A DNA stretch of 64,000 nt from Cyclaneusma minus (lineage: Eukaryota; Ascomycota; Leotiomycetes; Marthamycetales; Marthamycetaceae): assembly GCA_037179335.1 (NCBI GenBank), contig JAKZHN010000007.1, positions 372,001-436,000 on the forward strand, in the 5' to 3' direction. Position numbers and translations under genes: made by a program. The notes beneath the pieces are model-generated. The model was not told the DNA's origin and made no database searches. It saw only the letters and a list, made by a program, of their open reading frames with translations. Below are positions 25,871-40,174 of this stretch, piece by piece; within the stretch, counting starts at the first letter, position 1, and every line of letters begins with the position of its first letter.

Positions 25871-27496
25871 ATTAATAATAATTTTAAAAATAACAACGCT
25901 ATTAAAATCCCATTTAATTTTAAAGAAACCAAAACATTGCTTATATTAGCTATAAGCTAATTAATAAAGCTATTTTCTTTATTTGGATTTTCCATACTAG
26001 CGCATTATTATATATATTTAACTATTTTTTTTAAAAAAAAATAAAAAAATAATGCTATTATATATTATAAAATTTAATAGAAAAATGCTTCAAGCCATTT
26101 GTTAAAATACTATAAAAATAAATTATTTGAATAAATTATTATTGCTTTTATTTTTTTTTTAAATTTGTGATTAATTTAATTTGAAACCAAAAATTATATA
26201 TACGTGGCTTATTAAATTACTTTAATAATAATAAAATTATAAAAACACATTAAATTGTTGAATTATTAGCGCTATTATAAATTATAAATTATAAATTATA
26301 TTTAACATAAGCTAGAAATATAAAGACCACGCTTTTATAGCTAAAGCAAACACTATTATAATTAATGCTTTTTTTATAATGTTTTCTTTTTTTAAAGCCA
26401 TTTAATTTTATGCCCTTTAAATTAAAGATTTTTAATCTATAGTATAAAAAACTCTGCTATTGTAAAAATACTATAATTGGCAATATTTATACAATTATTA
26501 TATTGGCAAAATCTATTAAAATTTCTTTTTTAGCGAACTATAAAATTTAAAACCTCTTTTTTAAAAAAATTAAATTTATATAAAATTGTAAAATTTATAT
26601 TTATTTAATTTAATATTGCTATTTCTTTTTCCTATTTCCTTTGCAAAAATTGGTATTATTTATAAACTATTGATAATTTTATATGGAAAATTTGGGCTAT
26701 TTTATTGGCTATTAAAAACAATGCTATTTAGGCCTTTTAAAAATAAATTTTATAAATTAAAAGTCAATTCAAAGTAAAAGTTAAAGCTGTTTATAATAAT
26801 AATGCTTCGGAATGTTTTAAAGCAATTAAGCAATAAATTTATACTAAAGGAACTAAAGCGCAATTTATTATAATGGCTTTGTTTTATTAAAATAGCCTCG
26901 CAAAATAAAAAAATTCGCAATTGGAAATTAATATTTGGGCTTTATTTAAAAAGATAAAACTTCCCCTGGAGTTCTGGGATAAAGCTATTAAATATAATTT
27001 TTACGTTTAAAATCGCGCTTTTATTAATCCAATTATTAAAGGCTATTTCACCAGCCTTAAAAAAATTAAAACGGATTTTTATTTTTTATTAATAATATTA
27101 GGATATTTAAATTTCTATGCGCTTTTTATTTTAATTCAAAAATTATTTTTAAAAATTAATTATATTATAAATTTATTAATATTGGCTGCTTTAATACTTT
27201 TATAAAATGTTTTAATATCACTATTAAGCAATTTAATTTTTCTTTTTAAATTGAAATATATTTATTATATAAATAAAATTAAACTTTGGAAATTTAAATT
27301 AGAATTAGAATTTAATTTAATTATTCGAGGGATTTTAAATAATTAAAATATAATAATTAAATAGAAATAGCGGAATTTTATAAATAGAAAAAGAAAAAAA
27401 TACTGACGCTAAGCAATTGGATACCAATGCTGCAAAAAGGCTAATGGCTGCTAATGGTAGATTTAATTTCTCGCTATAGCATATACTAGACGATTT

Positions 27497-27652
27497 ACTA
27501 TAGTATAATATATTAAATGGGCTATAATATAGCATACCAAAAGGGCTATAATATAGCTCGTTAAATAGGCCAATTTCTGGCGCGCCGGAAACGCTATAAT
27601 ATAGCATATTAAAGGAGTCGCAATATAGCATATTGAAAATGCTATAGTATAG
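27497..27652 (-). repeat. 24-base repeat array encoding LYYSxFNM units
   Basis: Six and a half units of 24 bases. On the minus strand they keep an open frame of 111 codons (27,335-27,670) with the 8-residue unit LYYSIFNM repeated and varied; one double unit carries VSGAPEIG. The DNA shows GCTATAATATAGC, itself a palindrome, at most units. It lies between the integrase and RT parts of the outer copia element. Confidence 0.7.
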
Positions 27653-29010
27653 TCTATTGGCTACAATCAAAAATATACCGATATTTACGCCAATTTTTGC
27701 AATAATAAATGTGTTTGCACTAGTGCTTTTATTTTTTGCTAATTTTGCAAATAATATTAATATTTTAAATTAGTTAAATTTCAAATTTAAGAAACAATTA
27801 AAGCCTAATGGAAAATTAAAAACGCCACGTAAAAGAAAAGGCAGTTTATTTTTTAAAAAAAATTATATCGAAATTCCTATTTTTATTTTAATAAACGATT
27901 ATATTATTTTTAAATTTTCTAGTGTTTCTATTAGCAATGCTATTGTTCTTTTAATGCTTTTTTTACAAATAATATTCCAGCTTTTAAAGCTAAGCTATAT
28001 TTTATAAAAAGTAATGCCAAATAATAATAAAAAGAAATTAAAATTAAAATTGCAAATTATAATACCAAGCTTTGCAAAATTATTTAGGCTATAATTGTAT
28101 ATATTAGCTATAATATTAATAATATTGAAACGCTTATAGATTTAATTATAAAAAAATGCTTTTTAATAATAAAAGTTTGCAAAATTAAAATTCTTTAATT
28201 TTATAAAAAAGCGATTAATTTCAAGAATTTATATTATAAGCAATAAAAGCTTGCTATAATTGAAAAGCTAAAATTTCTAATAAAACATAAAATGTGAAAA
28301 TATATTAAAAAGCTAAAAAAAAGGAATTATTATTTTTATTAAATGGATATATATTATTAAAATTAAAATTAATAGGGTTATCAAATAACTTAAAGCTTGG
28401 CTAATAATCTAAAGCATTAGCTAAATATTTGGCAAAAATTATATTGATATTTTTATTTTGATTATTTATATGGATTTTTTATGCTTTTTTCTCTTTATTG
28501 TTTTTTATAAATATTTTAAATGCGAATAATTTAATATTAAAAACGTTTTTATTAAAGTCAAAATAATATTTAAATTCTTTTTTAAAAGCCTTATTATTGT
28601 ATTAGGTTATATTTTTAAGAATTTTTAACATTTATATGATTTAAAATAGGCTGCTAGAAATTGGAATTTGCTCATAAAAGAAATTTTAAAAAATGGAATT
28701 TTATTGAAAACCTTGCCAATTTTTATATTTACAAATATTTAAAATATAGCATTATTTTTTTAATTTATATTAATAATATTATTGCAGCCGTTCGTAGCAC
28801 AAAAGAGATTGTTTGATTTTATATCCAGTTTTTTGTTTAATTTAATATTAAAAATTTGGGAAAAAAATTAAAAATTCTAGGTATAAAAGTAAAAAAAAAC
28901 CAAAAGGCTAAAATTCTTTATTTTAATTAGAAATAATATTTTTGCTAAATGCTAAAGAAATTTAATATAGCTAAATTTCAATTTTTAATTAAGTGTATTT
29001 TTATAGATCA

Positions 29011-29236
29011 TATCACACGGGGCCGAGGAGGGCGCCCTGCGGGCACCCCACGAGGCACGTGCGCTAGAGGTGCGCAAAAGATAAGCGTTGTTTACTAAAA
29101 AAGCTAAGCAAGGCTTTTAGCGCATAATATTTAGGCGTTGCCATTTTTATTTAAAAACAGCAGCGGCTATTTTTTATAGCTAAGGAATATATATAATGCA
29201 CCCTTATTTGCCAATTTATTTTTGATTATTATAACA
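29011..29236. mobile_element. LTR-like repeat A, copy 2 (well preserved)
   Basis: Contains GC-rich stretches (CACGGGGCCGAGGAGGGCGC) unusual in this block. It abuts the broken end of the outer copia RT directly. The comparison with copy 1 at 21,079 shows which bases were mutated. Confidence 0.75.
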
Positions 29237-29313
29237 GATAATTACAAAGTTTGTAAATTCTTTATTTTAAATAATAAGTATATAAATATTAAAAACTACT
29301 AGTAAATATGAAA

Positions 29314-29478
29314 TTTTAACGTGGGTAAAAAAACTTTTATTTTTATAGCATTAAAAAGAAAAGGGGATTTTACAATTACAAAAAATGGTATTATACATAT
29401 AGCTTTTGCTTATTCATATAATAAATAGATTTCGTAAATGGCCCGTAATTTACGCATTGCCAAAAGCTTATTTTAATA
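29314..29478 (-). mobile_element. LTR-like repeat B, copy 1
   Basis: Matches 40,175-40,336; landmarks TTTTAACGTGGGTAAAA, TAGCTTTTGCTTA, CGTAAATGGCC and AGCTTATTTTAATA. Together they flank minus-strand copia sequence and are the likely LTRs of the middle nested element. Confidence 0.75.
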
Positions 29479-30518
29479 CTTTCCTTAAGCTTTATAGCAA
29501 TTTATAAATATAACCAATATTCTTTTTATTTCAATACTTCTTTAAAATTGCATTAGGCACTTCTTTTTCAATACTTTTTATTTAAAATGGTTTCTTATAT
29601 TTAATATATTTTTAAACCTGTTAAATTAAATTTTTAAAAATGGTTTAATAAGTTTATTTGCAATTATATTTTTATACGCATATAAATAATCCGCTACTTG
29701 CCTTTATGTTTTGATTTATATATAAATTAATAAGCTATATTAATATATATAAACCTTTTGTAAAATTAAAAACTTTTTAATTAAGGCAATAGCTTTTTAA
29801 TTATTATTTTTTATATTAATATAATATGGACTTTTACCAATTGATTTAATTATAATTTATATTTTTAAGTATTTATTTAAGCTATGAGCCTTATTTAATA
29901 TTAATAGCTGCAATAATATATTTGGCTTTGCAAATTAATATAGCTATATTTTTTTATGTTTTATTCAATTATAATATTGCTTTTTTAAGCAATATTGCAA
30001 TAAATCCGCTAATATTTTAATAATTGGAAAATAATTTATAAAATGCATTATTAAATATTTTAAATTAACTTCTAATAATATTTAATTTGCTTAATTTATA
30101 TTTGATTTTATAGCCTGCAGTTAATTTAAAATAATAAAGCAATTATATTAAACCAATATTATAGGGCTTATAAAAATTAAATATAAATTATATTAGCCTA
30201 TTAGCTGCGAAATAAATATTTAATTATATAAGCATTATAGCAAATATAAATTTGCTAAATTTCCATTAATAGAAATTTAATTTAGCTTGTTTTCTTCTAT
30301 TTTTAATTAATATTATTATATTGGTATTATTTATTATAAATACCGAATATAATTGGTTTTTATTAATTAAAAAACCAAATTTGTGATAAAAATTATTAAT
30401 ATACTGCTTTTAATTAATTTAAATAAATTTGGAGCTTTTATTCCGGATTATTCTTATATTAAGAATTTTTTTAATTTTCTCCAAATTTTTGTTAATAAAC
30501 CTGTTTAAATCCAACGTG
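29479..30518 (-). mobile_element. Middle copia element, RNase H and end of RT
   Basis: Read on the minus strand, 30,425-30,500 gives INKNLEKIKKILNIRIIRNK, the part of RT downstream of YVDD, and 29,880-30,010 gives GFIAILLKKAIL..LNKT and CKAKYIIA of RNase H. The YVDD part of the same RT lies at 36,162-36,173, beyond the inserted element 30,519-36,096. Confidence 0.7.
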
Positions 30519-33500
30519 GGCTGGACCCGTCAAATATATTATATTAAGGAAGGAAGGCTATTTTACAGCTTAAAAGTATTATATATTTTTCCCTCCCTTA
30601 TATATATAAAAATAACGTAATATTTTGAATATAATTAAAGTATTTTGATAAAGGGTTAATTTAAATTATTAAAAAAGCATTTTAATATTTTCCCTAATTT
30701 TTAATAATATATTTTTTCCAAATTTTAACCTTTTTTTAAGGCATTTTATAGCCAATTTATATTATATTATAAAGCTTTATAGCGTATTATATATTATTTA
30801 ATTATATATTATACTATACCAGTTCCAATATACGAAAACTAATGCTTTTTTATAATTTTATTTTTTTATATTCAATGCCTATTGCATCCGGCGTGTTGGT
30901 TTTTTTCCCGGATTTTTATTTTCCAATTTTAATAGCTTTTTAAATTTGGTAAATTCAATCTTTTATAATGCCTTAATAAATCCGTTTGCAATTGTATTTT
31001 AAATATTAATATAAATTGTTTATTATTTGCAATTATTTTTTAATTTTTTAATAAAATAATAAATAATATTAATATGCTGATAGTTTTTATAAAGCTAGAA
31101 ATATTTAATAAAGGCTATAATATATTTTTCTTTTTTTATATTTACGCAATAAAAATTATTTTTTACCAGCTTATTATATTTAATACTTTTTAGCATTTAA
31201 ATAATTTATTATTTTTATTTGGTATTTATAGCGGCTATTATATATTTAGCTTTATATTTTTTTTAATTTAATTATAATATAAGGCCTTTTGAAAGCATGG
31301 CTATAAATTCGCTAATGCTTTTTTTATTAAAAAAATTATAAAAAGCATTATTATAAATTTCTAGCTTGCCCTTCTTTATTCTTTTTAGTCTATATTTAAT
31401 TTTTTAATTTATTATAATTTTAAAATAATATAGCAGCCAGCTTAATTTTAAGTTATATTATTTATAAAAATTAGCTATAAATTAGGCTAGCTTTTTTATA
31501 GTATAATAAATATTAAATCTTATTAAAATTATAAAATATATTAATTTCCCCAATTTCCTTCAATATGTATTTCTTTTCATTATTTTTGTTATTTTTAGCA
31601 AACTTTATTGCATTACTACTATTTATAAAAATAAAATATAGCCTTTTTTTATTAATAGAAAATCCAAATTTTATTTAAAAATTATTAAAAAAATATTTTT
31701 AATTAATTTATAAAAAGTTTAATAATTTATTTTTTATAATTTTTATATTCAGGATTTTTTTAATTTCCCCCAAATTCTTGGCAATAAATTTGGTAAATAG
31801 CAAAATAAAAAATTTATTAAAATTTATATTTAATTTACCAATTATTATAATATAATTAATATAAATTAATATAATTATATTTTTATTTTTATCAATAAAA
31901 AAGCAAAAATTCTTAAAGCTTTATTTACAATCAAGCTTAATAATTTTAAATTTAATTAGGCAATTTTAATTTTTGGCTGCTTGCTTAAAACCGTGTAAAT
32001 TTTTATTTAATTAAAAAATATAGCCAAATTTAATAATTACTTTATTTAAAAAGGCCAAATGCATTAATTTTTTAAATTTAGCCTTAATAAAAGTATTGCT
32101 AATATTAAAATAGCGGGCTTTGATACTTTGCCAAATTATAACAGCTAAACAAATTCTAAATAAAAATATATTAAAAACATCATTTTTATAAATTTAAAAA
32201 AATTATGAATTATTAAATAGGCTTTATATTTATTTAAGCCGCCTTTTAAATTTAGCTTAATACTAAATATCCATTTAATAAAAATTAAATTAAAAGCTAT
32301 TTATATAGCCCTTTTAATTTAAATATTATTAATTATTAAATTTTGAAATTTTATTATAATAGACTTTTTTTAATTATTTTTATATAAAAGATTATTTACA
32401 GCCTTTTTATAAATTATTTTTATTTTGGGCTATAGCTGCTATAAAAGCTTTTAAAAGCCGGTTTTGATATAATATTCTAGCCTTAATAATATTGCGCTTT
32501 GAATATTTTTATTTGCCAATTATGTTTATAAAAAGCTTTTTTAAAGCTTTAAATAATAATTGTTTATAAGCAATAAAACTAACCAAAAATGCTTTATTAA
32601 AATTTATAGTATTTATTTTTATAATATTAATATTTATAATATTAATATATTTTTATATAAGGGTATTTATTATATTAATAATATCTTTTAGTATTTTTAT
32701 AGCAAAAACTTTAAAGGGTCATTATTTCGGCTAAAATTTTAAATTATTAAATTCGGAATAAAATATTGTTTTATCCATTTATTTTAATTAATAGCTAAAA
32801 TTATTATTTTTAATTTAGCAATTTCAATTAGCTTATTTTTAAATAGTTTTTAATTAAAAAAGGATTTCCGGGCCTTTTTTTTACCAATATTAATTTGCCA
32901 ATATAATAGCAATTAGAAAATTCCTTTAAAATGCTTTAAAAATTATAATTTTTTTTTTAGCTTTAGATTTATAATTCCGCCAAAAGTGTTTTTGTTTTAT
33001 TTAATAATAAATTTTATAGCCATTTATTTTAAATTTAAATAATATAGCCTATATTGCTTAATAGTATTTAAATTATATTTAATAAATATATATATCCTTT
33101 TTATAAATAAAAGCTTATTTTTACGGCCCTTTTTGAAAAAGAGATTTATTAATATAAAACCAAATTTTATAGCCCCAAATTTTAATATTTTCCTATTTAA
33201 AAAGCTTTTTAATTTAAGCTTTTTTTAAATTAATTATTTTGCTATTAATTTCCGGGTTAATATTATTTTTATTTTTATAATAAGCCTTTGCTATAGCAGG
33301 TTTAAATTAACATTTAATTAAAAGCTTGGCATTATATAATATAGTCCGGATATTTATTTTTGCAATTTAAATTATTTTTTTTAATTAGCCTATTTTGCCA
33401 AAAACAATAACAAATAGTTTTTTCAAGCTTTATATTATTAATGTAATTTTAATTTTTTGTTATTAATTTCCTTATTTTTTTAATTTTTTTAATTGTTTTT

Positions 33501-36096
33501 TAATTTCTAATTTCATTTTTTATATTAGGCAATTAAAATAAAATATATTTTAATTTTTAATTTTATAGCAAAAGCCCAAAGTTTTCTTATTTGGCTATTA
33601 ATCTTTTTTAATAACCAAATATTTTTATAAATATTAAAAAAAGATTTGCCAGCTATATTAAAATATATTAATTTAATTTGTTTTTTATAATTTGAATTTC
33701 TTTAAAAAATATAGTTTTTTATTTTACCAATATTGAGTTTTTATAATAATAAAAGGTTTTAAAAATTTTAATCTCTTTTTTAAAAATAATAATAAAATAT
33801 AGCTTATTAATTTTGGCTAGGGTTAAATAAGCCTATTTCCAATAAAATAATAAAAAGCATTATTTAATAGCCTTTTGCTATTATTTTTTTAATTTTTCCT
33901 TTTAATTATTTTAGCCTTAATGTTTTTAGTTATTTTAATTTGATTTTAATTTTGAATTAGATGGCTTTTATTATATTGGAAATTGGCGCCTTTTAAATTA
34001 TAATTAGCAGTATTTTCTATATTTTAATAATTGGTATATTTAATATACTATATTAAAATGCTTTTAAAGGGGAAAAAATTAGTATAAACTTTTTTTAAAG
34101 CTTTTTTAATTTTTTTAATTTTGGCAAAAAAAGCAATAAAATAAAAAATGGCAATAAAAAAATAATTGCTTAAATATTAATACCAATTTGATTGCTATAA
34201 TTATAAAATTTATAATATATAGGCCTTATTATATCAATGTTTTAAAAATACAATTTTGAATATAATGGCTTTTAAAATATATACCATTTTAATTAAAGTT
34301 ATTTAAAAATCTCTTTTAATAATTCTTTTTTAAAAGCAAATTTATCCCTAAATATAAAATATATAAAATATTTTTAAGCAGTCATTCCCTGTTTTAAATC
34401 CTTATTAATATAATTCTTATTTAATTTAAATATAGCCTTTTCTTGTTTTTAACAGCTTTTTATTAGTATAGCTTTAAAATTTTAAAAAATAAAAAAAGAT
34501 TAATTATATATAATATAGCATTAAAATTGGCAATTCAAATAAAATAAAAAGTCTTACCGGCAATACTAATAAAGTTTTAAATAATATATACCGTATTTTC
34601 TTTTAAGCTTTAAAGTGATAATTTTAATTTTAATATTGCCCTTATCTATATTAGCTTTTCTTTTAATTAGAGTTTTTACCAAGCCAATTATTATAATATT
34701 TTTCATTATGTTTTAATTTATGATAAACTAAAAATATTTTTTAATATTATTATAATTTTTTTAATTATATAAAAAATACTTAACCTGGTTATAAAGACTT
34801 TTGCCACTTTTATAGCCATTAATTTTAGCCTTATAGGAAATATTTATAAAGCGCTTATTTTATAGCTTATTTTATAATTTAATAAATTATTTTTCCTTAT
34901 ATTTGCCTTTTTTGTTTAATTTTTATAAAGCAATAAAATAGGCAGCTTTTTTTAAAAATTATAATAAAATCTCTTTTTTTTTAATAAATTTATGTTTTAA
35001 ATAATATTTAAATAATATTTATTTAATACTATATCTTTAAATATAATATGTTTTGCTGGAAAATATAATAGTATAATATAAAAATAAAATCTTAATATAA
35101 GCCATTATATAAAATGAATTTAATTAAATAATTTGGCGGTAAATAGCATAAAATTCAATTTAACTTTTTTTAATCATAAAATTTAAGATCTATTTTAAAT
35201 TAGCAATTTGGCAAAAACAAAAATTTATAATAATGGTAAAAACTATAAAGTATTCTTTATTTAAAACCTTTTAGGCGTTTATATAATAAATTTTGGTATT
35301 AATTACCATTTTATTTAATTGGTTAAAATAAATATAAATTTTGTAAAAGGCCTTAATAATATTTGCTTTATATTATTTTTCCAAATTTTTACTTAATATA
35401 ATTTGTTTTTTATTTATTTAAATAATATTAGAATTTGCAATATATTAATTAAAAATGATAATTATAATATACCAGATACTTTTGCTTTTAAAAAATATTT
35501 TTATTATAATAAACCATTTACAATAATTGGCGTAAATAAAAATAAGGGCTGCCCTTTCTTAATTATAAATATTTTATATATTAATAAATATAATAAATAT
35601 AATATTGAATTTATAAAAAAAGAAATTATTATTACTATTAATTTATAAATAAATTTGCAAAAATACAGCGCTATGCTAATAAATATTAAGCTTTAAAAAT
35701 ACAATATTGTAAAAAAAATGCAAAAATATAGCATTGCTTTAGAAATTAATTAGGAACTTTAAAAATATAATGCTGCAAAACTTTTGCTGGAAATTTAAAA
35801 ATATAGTATTATAAATTTTGCTTTAAAAATATGGTGCTATAAAACTTTTAAAACTATGGCGTTGCAAAAGTTTATTTTTTTAATTATGCTAAATTATATT
35901 AGTAATTATAATTTCTTTAAATTTAATATAGGCTAAATTTATTAAATATATCATATTAAAAAAAGGCTATTTTACAGCTTGAAAATATTATGCATTTTTT
36001 CCTTGCTTGTATATACAAGGGTAGCGTAACCCCTTGTATATAACCAAGGTGTTTTAGCAAGGGGTTAATTCGAACCACCAAGAGGGCATTTAATAA
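30519..36096 (-). mobile_element. Innermost copia element with both LTRs (about 5.6 kb)
   Basis: The LTR-like ends are 30,519-30,686 and 35,931-36,096, sharing GGCTATTTTACAGCTT, TAGCGTAA or its mutated form, and GGGTTAAT. Inside on the minus strand are the RT core with YINY (31,852-31,863, from YVDD) followed by NLGEIKKILNI at about 31,755-31,795, and an RNase H remnant (SEFIAMLSKGLIL.., KYKAKYIIAAINTK) at 31,220-31,330 next to the left LTR, the expected layout of a minus-strand copia element. It splits the RT of the surrounding element about ten residues after the catalytic box. Confidence 0.75.
35690..35880. repeat. Irregular repeat array near the right LTR
   Basis: About six degenerate copies of a unit close to TTTAAAAATATAGTGCTG occur at roughly 30-base spacing just outside the LTR at 35,931. 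Confidence 0.5.
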
Positions 36097-39000
36097 AACC
36101 GTTTTATTAATTAAAAGTAAAATTGGTTAAATTCGGCAATTATTTTAGCGGCAATAATAATATTATTAATATAAATTAAATAAATATACTAATAATTTTA
36201 TAAATAAATAAATAGGGGTTATTAAAGCTTTGCTTAAATTTAAGCTTGCTTATTTTAAATTTAAGCAATAAATTTTAATTCCGGATAGCTTATTTTAATT
36301 TATAATTTTTTTTATTTAGCTAAAAAATATTTTCTAATTAAATTATAATACTTTTAAATAAAGCTAAATAAGAAAGGTTGTAAAAAATAAATTTAATAAA
36401 AGCGTTATTAATATAGTGGCATTTAAAATTCTTTTATACCATAATAGCCAAAAGAATATAAAAATTATTTATTTAAATTATAAGGAAAAAGGTATTAAAA
36501 GAATTCTTGCTTTAAATCCAATTAAAACCATTTATTATAAAGCAAGCTTTAAATTTATTAATGCCGCTCTTCGGATTAAGTTTAATTATAAATACCCATT
36601 TTATAAAAATTAAATTAGAAACGGTATTTATAGTAATTTTAATTTAAATATTATTAGCAAAACTTCCCTTTAATTTTTATATAATAGCTTTTTGCCATTG
36701 GTTTTTATATAAAAAATTAAAAATGGCTTTTTTATAATTTTTTAAAATAGAAACGCTATAAATTAGTTTTATAGCAATTAGGGCAATTTTAAATTTATAT
36801 AAATTATTAGTTTTTTTATTAGCTATTATAATTGCAATAAAGCCTTTAAAAAAACGGTCCCGCTTTTAAATTCTAGTTTCAATAATATTGCGTTTTAAAT
36901 ATCTATAACCATTAATTTTAAAAACCGGCTTTATATTAAAAAAAGGAATTATAATAATATAGGTATTATTTAGCTTTATAAACTTATTTACAATTATTTT
37001 AAAAAAATCAATTATATCGATATTCTTATTTACCAAAGGCTTAATTTGCATTATAGGATTTGCAAAATTAAACATTAAATTTGCTTAATTATCAGAATTA
37101 TTAAATTCGGGATAAAAAATAGCAATATTCTATTTTTTATGAAAATTTCAAGGATTTAAAGCAAAAATCACTATATTAAATATCATTTTAATGGCCAATT
37201 TAAATTTAAAATAAATTTGCTTAAAACCCGGTTTTCTAGCCTTTTATTTGGCCAAAATAAGCCTATTAATATAATATTTATTAGGCAATTTATTAGAAAT
37301 TTCCTAAAAACCATAAAAATCATTATAAAGCTTTAAATTAAATATATTACCCTTAATTATTTTACTTTATTTTATTATTACTTTATATATTACCTTGCCA
37401 AAATCCGGATAATAAAGCCTATATTATTTTATAATTTCAAAATTATAATTAATAAAAATATATTTACGCGATTACAAAAATACTTTTATTTTATTATCTT
37501 TAAAAAGAATCAATTAATATAGCCCTATATCTTATGATTTTAAATATAAATATTAATTTTAAAAGGCTTGCTAATTTATGCCTTTTTAGAATTAATAATC
37601 CGGCCATTATTTTTAAATCCGATTTCGATTCAATTTCAAATATATATTTTAGCTATAATAGCCTTTAACCAAAATTTAATTAAAAAACCAATATTATTTA
37701 ATATAAATTAAACATAAGTTTTAGCAATTTAAATAATCTTCTTAATTATTTTATTTTGTCAAAATAAATAAAAAATAATAACCCCAAATTTAATACTATT
37801 TGCAAAACTTTAAAATATATTCTTTTAAATTAGCTTTTCAATATTATTATATTAATTTTTTCTTAATTTCTTTTAGTTATTTTTTAATTTGGTTTTTTTT
37901 TTTTTTAGTTTTTTTTAGTTTTTTTTTTTGTTTTTAGTTTTAAGCTTAATATTTTCTTTTCTATAAAAGAAATATTATATATATTTATATAATTTTATAT
38001 TGCAAAAGGCCATAATTTATATATATAATTATTAATAATTTTAAAAAGCCATTAATTTCTATATAAATTAAATAAAAAAAACCAGCTATATTAATATAAA
38101 TTAATTTTAGCGGCTTTAATTTATAATTAGCCATTTTTTAAAAAGCTTTAAATCGGTTTTTAAAAATAACTTTAAAATCAATTTTAATATTAGCTATAAT
38201 ACTATATTATATTAAAAGCCTTAGATTATACCAGAAATTATATTATATTAGGGCTTTTATAATATATTAAAACTTAGCCTATTTGGCGCTATAATTAGCA
38301 TTATATTTAATATATTATATTGCATTATAATTGGCGTTATATTTGTATTATAATAATTGGCATATTTAATAAGCTAAATTAAATTGGATGTTTTAATATA
38401 TTTATAATAATGTTTTTTGGCAGCTAATAGCGCTATTTAAATATTATTTTAAAACTGGAAAGCTTTTGCCAATTTTTAAAAAATAATTATAAAATTAATA
38501 ATATATAGCCGTTTTTAAATTAATATTTAAAAAATAACTTTTTTCAGATAATGACTTTTAAAATATATATAAAAAAAATAAGCCAAAAAATCCCTATTGG
38601 CAAACTTTCCTGCCCAAAAGCAAATTTATATCAAGGCTAGAAATACAATGCATATTTTTAAATTTATATTATCCTTTATTTATTTTTATTATAATTATAC
38701 CAATTTGGTCTAAATATATATATATATATATTTAATGCTTTTTTAAAACAAAATTATATATATTTAAAAACCCAAAAAATATAAAAAATATAGTTTTAAA
38801 ATTGGCAATTTAATTAAATTTAGAAATATTGCTAGCAGAAATAAAATTTTAAATAATATAAGCCATATTTTTTTCATTTTTTTTAAATAAAAATTGCTTA
38901 TTATTCGTATTATTTGCAATATTTATTTTCTTTTTTAAAAAATTAGCAAAAGCAAATTTAATAGTTTTAAATTTTAAAATATTTTAAATAATCCTTTAAA

Positions 39001-40174
39001 TAGCTGTAAAAAAATACGCATTTATAAATATTATAAAACATTTGACTGCAAAAAATATATATAAAAGGGGCCCTGCAATTTTTAAATTATACGCCAATCT
39101 CATTATTATCGGTAGCCTGGCATTAATATAATAATCGCTTGAATTTGCTATTAATAATATAGGCAGCCTTTTTAATAAATATAAAAACAAAAAAAACGAA
39201 AAAGCTTTTTTTAAATATTAAAGAAAAACTTGCTTAATATATTTATTACAATATTATATTTAAAAAGCGAAAAAAAAAACATATTTTCGATATAAATAGC
39301 TATATAATCGGAATTTAATTAAAAGATTTTGCATTAAAAAATAAAAAGCTCGATTTAAATATTTTTAATAATTATATTAGACTTCTATTTAAAATTGTTA
39401 ATTTTTTGCAAATAATTATTAATTATTACATTAAAAATAATAGTATATTTGCGGCCCAATTTAATTTATTTTGCTATAAAGCTTTAAAAACCAGCTATTT
39501 TTTATTTATTTATAAAGCTACAATAAATATATATTATATATAGGGCCTTTTAATTATTTGCAATATATTTGGCCTTTTTATTTGTATTTTATTTAAAATA
39601 ATTTTTTTTATGATAATAATATTTCTATTAATATTGGTATTTTAAATTTGATTGGTAATTTCCTTATAAATATATTAGTGTATAATTTCCTTTTTAATAT
39701 ATTATCTACCCTAACCCGTTAAATATATTTTTATTAATTGAAATTAATTATACTAATTATTATAGCTAAAAATTAGCGCAACGCGCTTTGGATTAAAAAT
39801 AATATTTTTTATAATATATTTGAATTTTGATTTATTTGATGGCTAATTAGAATTTAAACAATTAATTAAATATTGGCTAAAAAGTCAATGGCAATGGGAA
39901 AAACAATCTGCAAATCAATTCGAAAACAAATTAAAAATTAAAAATTAAAAAATAATAATATAATAATGGCGCAATTGCAGCGCTATAATTAAGCTTGCAT
40001 TTATCGCTAAGCTGGATTTTAATAACTATTGCTAAATTTATAAAGTTTTTGCTAGGCCTGGTATTTATTGCTAGCCGGTCAAGGTTTTTATATAATGCTA
40101 TTATTGATTTTTGGATTTTCGGGAAAATAATTATTAAATATAAAATATTGCATTAAAGATTATAATTTATAAAC
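36097..40174 (-). mobile_element. Middle copia element, RT core, integrase and gag part (decayed)
   Basis: Minus-strand reading at 36,110-36,180 gives IYLIYINNIIIAAK, the copia YVDD region with both Asp changed to Asn, followed by the break at the inner element. The rest (to 40,174) is AT-rich minus-strand sequence resembling the corresponding part of the inner element (compare 38,200-38,560 with 33,960-34,300), but individual domains are too decayed to name. Confidence 0.6.

Larger units (their letters stand above)
24386..29010 (+). mobile_element. Outer copia element, gag-integrase-RT part (decayed)
   Basis: Integrase C-terminal region at about 26,960-27,150 reads LPLEFWDKAI..Y then NRAF..P, followed by YLNFYALF, as in fungal copia integrases (LPLEFWDEAI..RNR..LRVFGC). 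RT at about 28,500-28,960 contains YINN (28,766-28,777, from YVDD) and NLGKKLKILGIKVKKNQKAK, the conserved LGELKKILGI region. The frame then stops abruptly at the repeat starting at 29,011; the missing RNase H is found at 40,345-40,990. Confidence 0.7.
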
